A stretch of DNA of 64,000 bases from Rhodanobacter sp. MP7CTX1. Lineage in GTDB: Bacteria; Pseudomonadota; Gammaproteobacteria; Xanthomonadales; Rhodanobacteraceae. The notes beneath the pieces were generated by a model. The model searched no databases, had not been told where the DNA came from, and worked only from the letters and a program-made list of their open reading frames with translations. Shown piece by piece: positions 53,307 to 62,300 of this stretch. Each line of letters starts with the position of its first letter. Within the stretch, counting starts at the first letter, position 1. The stretch lies in NCBI RefSeq assembly GCF_014205795.1, contig NZ_JACHCN010000007.1, forward strand, positions 159,769 to 223,768, written 5' to 3'. The position numbers were made by a program, and so were the translations under genes.

Positions 53307-56201
53307 ATGTTGAAATCCAAGCTTGCGGCTGCCATTTTGGCAGCCTTGGTGGTGGGCTCTATCTCGAACGCACACGCGCAATCCACAACGGCCATATCGA
53401 CCACTGCCAGCCAGGGTTCTCTTGATCAGAGTCAGCCCACTCAGGATCAATCGCAGGGCGCCAGCCAGTCTTCCGATACGACCACAGCTGAAGAAAAGAA
53501 AGCCAAACGCCTCGATACCGTGCTGGTCAGCGGAACGCTGATCAACAACGCGCAGATCCAGACCGCCACGCCCACCTATACGATCACCGCCGAGGACATC
53601 AAGGCGCGCGGGTTCAATAGCGTGCAAGAAGTGCTGCAGAATGCCGTGCAGGCCACCGGTTCGGTGCAGGGTCCGCAACAGAGCGGTGGCTTCACCCAGG
53701 GCGCGCAGGCTGTGAGCCTGTACGGCCTGAACCCGGAGTACACGCTCACCCTGATCGACGGCAAGCCGATCACCCAGTTCGGTCAGCTTTACAACGGCGA
53801 TAGCAACTTCACCAACATATCCAACATCCCGCTGTCGATGATCGATCACATTGATATCGTCCCGGGCGGCGGTTCGTCGATCTATGGTTCCGCCGCTATT
53901 GCGGGTGTGATCAACATTGTCACTAAGCAGCACATGGATGGTTACGAAGTGACCGCGCGTGCCGGCAGCTACGACGGCGGCGGCGGTTCGAACCAGCGTT
54001 TCGCGTTCGCGTTCGGCCATGACTTCGGCAAGCTTGACGTGCTGGGCTCGGTGGAGTTCGACAACCAGGCTCCGATCTGGGGTTACCAGCGTTCGTTCAC
54101 GGCACTGTCGCCCACACCCTCGCCGGTCGCGCTCATCGGCAACTACGGCAACATCAATACCTACACCGGCGCCGAACAGGGTTATATCAGCCCAACGGAC
54201 GGTTGCGCTGCCATGAGCGGTCTGTTCAACGGCTCCACCACCAATGACAAGTCCAGTACGGTTGCCAGCCGCACGGGCACTTATTGCGGCTCGCGTCAGG
54301 TACTGGGCTACACCACGCTGCAGAACCAGAGTCGTAGCTACGATGGCATGTTGAAGCTGAAGTACAACGTCAATGAAAACGTGCGCTTGTACAGCGACAT
54401 CCTGCTCGACTGGCAGGGGCAGAAATATACGCCAGGTTCCAATTTCAACTGGTGGGGACCGATCGATTATCCGGAAGGCCTGATCGAGGATGCCAGCACC
54501 GGCAATATCCTCAATGCCGAACGCATCTTTGGGCCGGAAGAAGTCGGCAACAACTACTACAACCAGTTGGGCCGCCAGGATGACCTGATGTACCAGGCCG
54601 ATGTCGGTGCCAACGGCATCTTTGGGCAGTCCAATTGGGACTGGGATGTATATTTCCTGCGTTCGGGCGACCGCACCACCACCAGTTCTCCTGAGCGTCT
54701 CGCCTCGGCGGTGGACGGCTATTTCAACAACATACTCGGGCCCAATCTCGGCAGCGACCCCAACACCGGGCTGAACACGTACAACCCGAACTACCAGGCG
54801 TTCTACACCCCGCTGACACCGCAGCAGCTCGGCAGCTTCATGCAGAACATCAATGGTTCCAGCAATACGTGGATCAACAACACCCGCGCCACGGTAAGTA
54901 ACGACAGCCTGTTCGCGTTGCCCGGCGGTAATGCCGGGTTCGCATTCCTGGTCGAGGGTGGCAACCAGGCGTGGTACGAGCCGATCAACCCGTTGATTGA
55001 GAATGGTGACATCTGGGGCCTCACCGGCACATCCGGCGGTGGTACGCGCAGCCACTACGGGACGGCCTTCGAGGTGAACCTTCCGGTGTTCAAGCAGCTG
55101 ACTATTGATCTGTCCGGTCGTTACGACCATTACAGCGTCAATGATGGTGGCACCAATAGCAAATTCACCTACAAGGCCGGTATCGAATACCGCCCGTTCG
55201 AGACCTTGCTGCTGCGCGGCAACTACGCGACCTCGTTCCTGGCACCGGACATGTCGGCCCTGTTCCTCGGGCCCAGTGGCAACTATCAGGATGTGACTGA
55301 CTATTACCTTTGCGCTACCCAGGGCGGCAACCAGAACTGTGGTGCGAATTTCTCCGAGCAGGTAAGTGGCGCGCTGCTCTCTAATCGGCAGCTGCAACCC
55401 ACCACAGCACAGAGCTGGACCGGAGGTCTGGTCTGGGCACCGATCGATCATCTGAGTCTGAGTGCAGACTTTCTGCATATCGCCATCCAGAATGAAGTGG
55501 CGCCGCAGTCGACGGATCTGCTGATGAAGCAGGACGCGCAGTGCCTGCTTGGCCAGCTTCCCTCGGGCTCCGCTGAGTGCACGGCAGTACTGGGGACGAA
55601 TGGCAACAACGGGCAGGTCGTGCGTGATTCGTTCACCGACCAGGTCACCAACATCACCCAATACTACGTCAACATTTCCAATGAGGTAACCGACTCGGTG
55701 ACTGCCGAAGCCAAGTACATGTTCGAGCCGACGCGCATCGGAGTGTTCGGTCTGCAGTTCGACTACAACGACATGCTCAAGCACTCCTACCAGATCTATC
55801 CGGGTAGCCTGCCAATCAATCAGTTGACGAACCCGCTATACAGCTCGGAGTTCAAGAGCGTCGGCACCGGTGCGCTCAACTGGTCGCTGCACGACACCTG
55901 GTCCAGCACGCTATACGTGCACCGCTATGGCCCCACGCCGAACTACACCGCGATGGTGGACGGAGCGGGGTACCCAGGCGCGGGTCGCGTAGCACCGTGG
56001 ATCACGTGGAACTGGAGCCTCAGCTACACCCCGCTTCCGGGGCTCGATCTGTCGCTACTGGTCAACAACGTGCTCAACAAGATGCCGCCGAACGATTCGA
56101 GCTTCACCTCGTTCCCGTACTTCAACCCAGACAACTACAACGCTTACGGTCGCGAAGTGATGTTGCAGCTTGACTGGAAATTTGGCGGCGCAGCGCACTG
56201 A
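53307..56201 (+). CDS. TonB-dependent receptor linked to propeller two-component system
   Basis: A 964-residue outer-membrane receptor. A signal peptide (LAAAILAALVVGSISNAHA) is followed by a Gln/Ser/Thr-rich linker of about 40 residues and the TonB-box region RLDTVLVSGTLI. The plug has FNSVQEVLQNAVQATGS and IDIVPGGGSSIYGSAAIAGV. The barrel is large and rich in Asn, Gly and aromatic residues, and ends VMLQLDWKFGGAAH, without the usual terminal Phe. ATG at 53307 is chosen. No STN domain is present, so it does not signal through FecR. Neighbours suggest uptake of peptides or glycopeptides released by the S53 protease downstream. Confidence 0.92.
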   Translation: MLKSKLAAAILAALVVGSISNAHAQSTTAISTTASQGSLDQSQPTQDQSQGASQSSDTTTAEEKKAKRLDTVLVSGTLINNAQIQTATPTYTITAEDIKARGFNSVQEVLQNAVQATGSVQGPQQSGGFTQGAQAVSLYGLNPEYTLTLIDGKPITQFGQLYNGDSNFTNISNIPLSMIDHIDIVPGGGSSIYGSAAIAGVINIVTKQHMDGYEVTARAGSYDGGGGSNQRFAFAFGHDFGKLDVLGSVEFDNQAPIWGYQRSFTALSPTPSPVALIGNYGNINTYTGAEQGYISPTDGCAAMSGLFNGSTTNDKSSTVASRTGTYCGSRQVLGYTTLQNQSRSYDGMLKLKYNVNENVRLYSDILLDWQGQKYTPGSNFNWWGPIDYPEGLIEDASTGNILNAERIFGPEEVGNNYYNQLGRQDDLMYQADVGANGIFGQSNWDWDVYFLRSGDRTTTSSPERLASAVDGYFNNILGPNLGSDPNTGLNTYNPNYQAFYTPLTPQQLGSFMQNINGSSNTWINNTRATVSNDSLFALPGGNAGFAFLVEGGNQAWYEPINPLIENGDIWGLTGTSGGGTRSHYGTAFEVNLPVFKQLTIDLSGRYDHYSVNDGGTNSKFTYKAGIEYRPFETLLLRGNYATSFLAPDMSALFLGPSGNYQDVTDYYLCATQGGNQNCGANFSEQVSGALLSNRQLQPTTAQSWTGGLVWAPIDHLSLSADFLHIAIQNEVAPQSTDLLMKQDAQCLLGQLPSGSAECTAVLGTNGNNGQVVRDSFTDQVTNITQYYVNISNEVTDSVTAEAKYMFEPTRIGVFGLQFDYNDMLKHSYQIYPGSLPINQLTNPLYSSEFKSVGTGALNWSLHDTWSSTLYVHRYGPTPNYTAMVDGAGYPGAGRVAPWITWNWSLSYTPLPGLDLSLLVNNVLNKMPPNDSSFTSFPYFNPDNYNAYGREVMLQLDWKFGGAAH

Positions 56202-56226
56202 AACCAAGGCGATTCGGCAAGACAAC

Positions 56227-56250
56227 ACCGGGCCCATGTGGCCCGGTTTT
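56227..56250 (+). terminator. Intrinsic terminator after the TonB receptor
   Basis: ACCGGGCC and GGCCCGGT form an 8-bp stem around CATGT-like loop bases, followed by TTTT. It lies 25 bp past the receptor stop and should separate the receptor transcript from the small genes downstream. Confidence 0.85.
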
Positions 56251-56404
56251 CATGGGGTCGTCTGTTTGCCATGCTGCCGAAGTTGATCATCCAGGAGCCG
56301 ATACCCCGGCTCAAACGATGCGTAGACAAGGCGGCGGACGATCAAAGCGCGTACTGCGCACGTCACCGTGAATCAATCAGCAACCAGCAGTCGGAGGTGG
56401 GTGC

Positions 56405-56701
56405 ATGGATACCATATACGACGTAGGGCATATCGAGTCGGGTGTGCCGTTGCCCCAACGCACGGGTGCTGCGCTCACTCCCGGCCAGCAACGCGTGCTC
56501 GAACTGAACGATGGCGATAGCTTCGTGCTACATGCGACGCGGATCGCCGACGACAATGGCGTCATCTTGAGGGGGCGCTTCAACCATGTCTCCGATATTG
56601 CGGCCCGTCTTTCGAGCTGGGCGCGGGGCCGGCGTGTGCGACTTGCGTATCGCGTGATCGACAAGGACACCGCCCGGATCTGGCGGCTCGGTGCGATCTA
56701 A
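56405..56701 (+). CDS. Small hypothetical protein, paralogue of the next gene
   Basis: A 98-residue cytosolic-looking protein with a strong ribosome site (GGAGGTG six bases before ATG). The first half, VGHIESGVPLPQRTG then LTPGQQRVLELNDGDSFVLH, resembles the next protein. The second half, NHVSDIAARLSSWARGRRVR then LAYRVIDKDTARIWRL, is basic and could bind nucleic acid. Its TAA is followed directly by the next ATG. No known family is recognised, although the ending RxRxAYRVxDxxTxRIWRL has the look of small DNA-binding regulators. Confidence 0.65.
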   Translation: MDTIYDVGHIESGVPLPQRTGAALTPGQQRVLELNDGDSFVLHATRIADDNGVILRGRFNHVSDIAARLSSWARGRRVRLAYRVIDKDTARIWRLGAI

Positions 56702-56908
56702 ATGGGTCGGCATGGAGGCCACCGTCTTTGGGGGTATGCGGTCGGCAACATCAAGCGTGGTATCCCGCTTCCAGCCACAGGCGAGAAGTCACTTTCCATC
56801 GAGCAGATGCAGCTTCTGCAACTGAAAGACGGGGAGGGCCTTGTGCTCGCGGTGCACTTCGTTGCATTCCTGGCCGATAACGCCAAGCGGCCTATGCCGC
56901 ACGATTGA
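56702..56908 (+). CDS. Small hypothetical protein, paralogue of the preceding gene
   Basis: A 68-residue protein that starts on the base after the previous stop codon, so translation is probably coupled. VGNIKRGIPLPATGEKSLSI then EQMQLLQLKDGEGLVLAV matches VGHIESGVPLPQ...LELNDGDSFVLH in the neighbour, so the two arose by tandem duplication. It lacks the basic C-terminal half of the first protein and ends NAKRPMPHD. Function unknown. The pair sits between the receptor and the protease and just before repeat copy B. Confidence 0.6.
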   Translation: MGRHGGHRLWGYAVGNIKRGIPLPATGEKSLSIEQMQLLQLKDGEGLVLAVHFVAFLADNAKRPMPHD

Positions 56909-57386
56909 AGGAGATTCACGGCCCATCATCACCCACGCCGGGTGCATTGTGGTTGGTCGTGAGGGTGGTCAGTGTGCCCACACACGTATCCCTCTTTCGA
57001 GTGATACGAAGTAGCTCGAACGACCGTCGTGCGAAGTTTATCCATGTGACAGAGTCACTACAGGGAAGCTTGAGCACAGTTGCCAGGGAAACCAGGGAAC
57101 CGATTACGCAGCACCCTCTCGCGGGCGATGCATCGTCTCGATAGGTCGGCATAACCGGGTGCCACCAGCATGGATGCTTGGTGTCAGTTGCGGATGATTC
57201 TCCCTCGATATCGTCTTACGTCAGCTCCTGGCGAGTTGATTCGTGCCGGCGTTACTAGCCCAGGTATTCAGTTGCCATGCACCGCGCCGCAGCAGCGCAA
57301 GGATTTTTGTTCGCCATAGCAGTGCGCCGCGTTCCCGGAGTTCTCCGGGTTGCTTCATCACCCATTTTTGTACGGGACCCATGACC
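56909..57386. promoter_or_regulatory. Upstream region of the S53 protease gene
   Basis: It contains repeat copy B (56987-57105) and then about 280 bp without a gene before the protease start. A frame open from 57243 joins the protease but has no export signal in its first 46 residues, so it is treated as leader. Confidence 0.5.
56987..57105 (+). repeat. 119-bp shared upstream element, copy B
   Basis: Same orientation and length as copy A. The hairpin arm differs by one base (GAGTGATA), which breaks one pair. AGCTCGAACGACCGTCGTGC and GGAAGCTTGAGCACAGTTGCCA are unchanged blocks. It ends 282 bp before the protease ATG. Confidence 0.75.
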
Positions 57387-59270
57387 ATGAAGACGCTTTA
57401 TAACTCTCGGCTCACGGCATTGGCCATGACCGTATCGCTGGCACTCGCCGCAGTTACCGTCATGTCAGTTCACGCGGATGCTGTCCCTAACGGTATGGGT
57501 GCCGCGGTGGCCCGCACTACGGCGCTGGGTCAGGGCGATGCTTTTGCGGGAGTGTTGCCGCATACGCTACCCATGCACATCGTGGTCGCACTCAAGTTGC
57601 GCAACAGTGACCAGCTCAATAGTCTCATTGCCGCGCATCAGACGCTGACGCCAGCACAGTTCTCGGCGCTACATGCACCGACGCAGCTACAGGCCCAGGC
57701 GGTCGCGACGTACCTGACCCAGCTGGGTTTCACGAACGTGGTGATCGCGCCAAATCGCCTGTTGGTGTCGGCGGACGGCACAGCCGATAGCGCGCAGGCA
57801 GCTTTCCAGACTTCGTTCGCGCGAGTGCAGACCCACGATGGCCGTGCGGCTTTCGCGAACACCAGTGATGCGCACATGCCGCCCTCCCTACAGGATGGCG
57901 TGTTGACGGTGATGGGCCTGCAGAATGTGCATCTAGCGCATGGTTTCGCCGTACGCGCGCAACCCAAGGCGAGCGCCGCGGCGAGTGAGATGGGTTACGA
58001 CCCGGTCGATTTCCCCTCCATCTACAACGGCACCGGGCTGCCGACCGCGGCAGGCGTCACCATCGGCATCATTGCCGTGGGCGAGCAGAGCCAGACCCTC
58101 GCCGATCTCAACACCTTTACTGACGCCAACAATCTGGCACGGGTCACGACGCAGATCGTCGCCACCGGCGCCACCGCACCCAACGCGGATCTGGGCGAAT
58201 TCGACCTGGATAGCCAAGACATCGTGGGCATGAGCGGTGGCCAGGTGGGCAAGCTCATCTTCTACACTGACCCGGATTTTTCGTTCGCCAGTCTGGTCGC
58301 CAACTTCAATACGGCGGTGACGGCGAACGTGGCCAAGATCATCAACGTCTCGATCGGCGGATGCGAACTAGATGCGCAGGCCGACGGCGCCGCCGCCGCC
58401 GGGGATGAAATCTTCCAGGTAGCAGTCGCGCAGGGCCAGACCTTCTCGATTTCCGCTGGCGACGCCGGCGCCAACGAATGCACCGGCGAAGGCACCGGCG
58501 CCGAGTGGCCGGCCTCTTCGCCGTACGTAGTTTCGGTGGGTGGCTCCACGCTAACGGCTACGACGACCACATGGGGCAACGAGGTCGTCTGGAACTGGGG
58601 TGGGGGAGGGACCTTCTTTGCCACCGGCGGCAGTCCAAGTGCGTTCGAACCCATGCCAAGCTGGCAGACCGGTTTCGACCCGGCGGCCACGCGCGGCGTG
58701 GCAGATATTGCCATGGACGCGGACCCGGACACCGGTGCGATCATCGTCATTGATGGCAGCTACGCACAATGGGGTGGCACCAGCCTGGCTTCCCCGCTCT
58801 TCGTCGGCTTTTGGGCGCGCGTGATCGCGGGCAGAGGCACCGCCGTCGGCTTCGCGGCCCCGTGGTTGTATCAGCTACCGGCGACGGACTTCCACGATAT
58901 TACCGTGGGCAACAACAGCGGCTACCAGGCCAAGGTGGGTTACGACTTTCCGACCGGTCGTGGCACCTTGATCATGAGCAACGCCTACAGCGATATCGAT
59001 AGCGGCAGTCCGCCGCCACCACCACCTATCGTCCCGGTCGCCAACTTCAGCGCGACCTCAAGCGGGCTGATCGCCAAATTCACCGACAGCTCCACCGAAA
59101 GTGGCGGCACGATCACCGCGCATGCGTGGACCTTCGGTGACGGTGGCACGTCCAAGCTTGCCGACCCCAGCCATGCCTATCTCAAGGCGGCCATCTACAC
59201 CGTCAAGGAGACGGTCACCGACAACCACGGTGCGGCCGCGATCAAGACCGCGTCGGTGACGATCAAGTAG
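57387..59270 (+). CDS. Secreted S53 (sedolisin) serine-carboxyl peptidase with PKD domain
   Basis: A 627-residue exported acid protease. A signal peptide (LTALAMTVSLALAAVTVMSV) is followed by a pro-kumamolisin activation domain (about 50-195, HIVVALKLRNSDQLNSLIAA). The catalytic domain has Glu271 and Asp275 in GEFDLDSQDIVG, the oxyanion Asp359 in SISAGDAGANEC, and Ser466 in WGGTSLASPLFVG. The calcium-site region FHDITVGNNSGYQAKVGYD follows. A proline run (SPPPPPPIVPVA) leads to a C-terminal PKD domain (HAWTFGDGGTSKLADPSHAY). ATG at 57387 is preferred over 57381 for spacing from GGGA. It should digest extracellular protein at low pH and feed the neighbouring receptor. Confidence 0.93.
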   Translation: MKTLYNSRLTALAMTVSLALAAVTVMSVHADAVPNGMGAAVARTTALGQGDAFAGVLPHTLPMHIVVALKLRNSDQLNSLIAAHQTLTPAQFSALHAPTQLQAQAVATYLTQLGFTNVVIAPNRLLVSADGTADSAQAAFQTSFARVQTHDGRAAFANTSDAHMPPSLQDGVLTVMGLQNVHLAHGFAVRAQPKASAAASEMGYDPVDFPSIYNGTGLPTAAGVTIGIIAVGEQSQTLADLNTFTDANNLARVTTQIVATGATAPNADLGEFDLDSQDIVGMSGGQVGKLIFYTDPDFSFASLVANFNTAVTANVAKIINVSIGGCELDAQADGAAAAGDEIFQVAVAQGQTFSISAGDAGANECTGEGTGAEWPASSPYVVSVGGSTLTATTTTWGNEVVWNWGGGGTFFATGGSPSAFEPMPSWQTGFDPAATRGVADIAMDADPDTGAIIVIDGSYAQWGGTSLASPLFVGFWARVIAGRGTAVGFAAPWLYQLPATDFHDITVGNNSGYQAKVGYDFPTGRGTLIMSNAYSDIDSGSPPPPPPIVPVANFSATSSGLIAKFTDSSTESGGTITAHAWTFGDGGTSKLADPSHAYLKAAIYTVKETVTDNHGAAAIKTASVTIK

Positions 59271-59362
59271 CGACGCGCGCGCATCGAGGAAGGTCAGCCG
59301 CGATCCTGGGAGGCGGGACGCGGCATCCACGGTTTTCAAAAACTTAAGGGGTTGGGTAAGTC

Positions 59363-62300
59363 ATGAATGCAAACACGAATGGCCGTCTAAACAAGACGCG
59401 TCACACTCCGAACCTCGCGGTCGCGCCGGTCACCCGCGCCATTCGTTCGGCCCTGGCTATTTCGGCCACGTTGTTGGCTTTGGGAGGGAGCGGTGCCGCG
59501 ATCGCGCAGGGCACCTGCACCTTCACGACACCGACCACGGTGTCCTGCGATGGCGCCTTCACGACTACGGTGCCGGGTACTTTCTTTACACCTATCGATG
59601 ATCTCACCCTGGTGCTGGGCGACACCGCGCCAACCAGTGTGACCCCCGCGGCTGGCCTGATGGGGATTGATGCCAACTGGAGCGGTAGCGTGGGGGTGAC
59701 CAGCTACGCCGATATCACCACCGTGGGCGCCAGCGGCATCCTTGCCTACGGCTCGACCTCGGCGACGGTGTTCAACGAAGGCAGCATCACCACCAACGTC
59801 ACGGCGCCTGGGGCCAAGGCGATGGACATCAGCAGCACCTACGGCGATGTGACGGTGCTCAATAGCGGCGCGATCAATGCCTACGGCACCGGTGCTTACG
59901 ACGTAACCGCGGTCAGTGCTACTGCGATGCATGGTGGTCTGCTCTTGGTCGCGAATTACGGCACGATCACTGCGACCGCCCAGGATGGCAATGCCATCGC
60001 GGTCGATGCGTCGGCCTATGGAGGTGGGGCGGCCCAAGTCGGCAACGTGGGCGCGATCTCCGCCAGTTCGGTCGACGGCATTGCCATTGGTGTTCTGGTG
60101 CAGTCCGACAGCTACCTTGCCTTCGTCGACAATTTAGGCAGCATTACAGCAACATCCCTCTATGGTCAGGCCGTGGGCGTACTCGCCTCCGGGATAACCG
60201 CCGAAGTTAGGAACGGCTATAGCGGGGCCGTCTCCTCGATCTTGGTGACCAGCGGCCAGGATGCGGCAATCGGTGTGGAAGCATATGGCCAAGCCGGCGT
60301 GATCGTCCAAAACTTCGCCAGCGGTTCCATCACGGCCACCTCGAACGGCGGCACGGCCACGGGAGTCCTGGCCCAAACCTTAAATGGCAGCGCCAGCGTC
60401 ATCAACGGCGGTAGCATCCAGGCCACATCCCTCAACTACAGTCCGGCCGTGGGCGTGGAAGCCGATAGCCTTATGTATGGTGCAGCGTACGTCGGCAATA
60501 CCGGCAGCATCTCGGCGACCGCGGTGAGCGGAAACGCCACGGCCATCCTGGCGCAAGCGCAGATCGGCAGGACGAAGGTCGTCAATGCTGGCGACCTCAC
60601 GGCGGTAGCCGGCAGCGGGACCTACTACCAACACAATCATGCCATTGGCATTGTGGCCTCCAGTGGCGCTGGCTACTCGCCGGGCATCACCGAGGTCATC
60701 AACTCAGGCAGCATTACGGCTACCGGCGCCTCGTTGGGCGAAGGTATCGAGGGCTCTGCCCGCAATGGCGAACTATTGATCACCAATACCGCCAGCGGCA
60801 CGATCACGGCCTCCAGCCCGATTGAGGCCATCGGCATCGGTACCGGCCAGGACGGCCACAATGGCTTCGGTCGTTACATCGATGAGCACACCTACAACGC
60901 GGTGATCAATAACGCCGGCACCATCTCCGCGAACGCGGACGGCACCAACTGCGTCAGCACCTGTAGCTATCTGCATGCCACCGGCATCCAGGTCTTTCTC
61001 AACTACGGCAATGACGTGACGGTCACCAACTCGGGTGCCATCGCCGTATCCGTCCTGGGAGGAGCCTCCGGCCACTATCTCGGGGGAGAGGGCATCGATG
61101 CAGTCACCTACCGGGGCGACATCGCGATCAACAACTCCGGCCGCATCAACGTCGCCGTCAGTACCCCCAACACCCTTGGCGCCGGAACCTATGACTATGC
61201 CAACTGGGGCATCAACGCAAGCACCATTTTCGGTGAAGTCTCTGTCGTCAACTCTGGCGACATCAGCGTCACCAGCCCCAGCGGTGCTAACGGTGCATTA
61301 CTGTCGGGCATCAATGTTTATTCCCAGCGTGGCCTAGGCGTCAACTCTGTCGTCAACTCCGGCAATATTTCTGTCACCGGCGACTCCGTCGGCCAGGTGA
61401 GCGGCATCCACGTGTTGACCTTTTCTGGGTCGGTTGCGATCAGCAACTCCGGTGACATCGTTGTTGACGGTGGTTCTGACGGAGCCGCCTGGGGCATCTT
61501 TGCACGGGCCGCAGAGATATATAGCAATGCGACGGTCACCAACTCTGGCCGCATCACGGTCGACTCTACCCTCCCCGAGAGTGATTACGGCATCCAGATC
61601 GACGAGGCGACGGGCCACGATGTTGTCGACAATTCCGGCAGCATCACCGTCACGAATGCCGCCGTCGATGCGAGCAACGTTATGGGCATACACGTGATGT
61701 TCGGTAACGGCACGAACACCCCTGACTCGATCACCAATTCAGGCGACATTTCTGTCTTCGGTGAGAGCGGCAACACCTTCGGTGTGTATGGACAATACCA
61801 GCCCGGGAACGCCTACCACCATCTCAACCTGACACTCAACAACAGCGGCTCGATCAGCGCCAGCTTTTTCGACGGCAACCAGGCCAGCAGTCCATATATC
61901 GATGTGGCTGGCGTCGTGATACGAAACAGTAACAGCGCTACGATTGTCAGCAATTCCGGCTCCATCACTGCGAACGCGTCCGTCGACCCCCTTGCAGGGC
62001 CGTATGCCAGTGGGAGTGCTATTGGACTGGATGTTGACGACTTCCAGGGTGTAAACCTCCTGCAGTATTCCGCGGACGGCACCATTGCCATCACCAATAC
62101 CGGTTCGATCGCGGCGTCGGTCACCTCCAATGGTGCGACCGCCTTTTTCCGCCCCGACGACGCCATGGGTATCCGCACGTGGTCCACCTATGGGGCGGCG
62201 AGCGTGACTAACTCAGGCAGCATCACTGCCACTGCGCAAACCGATGCTTCCACGACAAGCGCGTTCGCCCTCCCATTCTCTGCTGTCGGTGTCTCCATGA

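Noticed and set aside
53304..55784. Very long open frame on the minus strand (826 codons)
   Set aside because: It lies entirely antisense to the TonB receptor, lacks any domain motif, and has the Arg/His/Val-rich composition typical of the reverse frame of a GC-rich gene.
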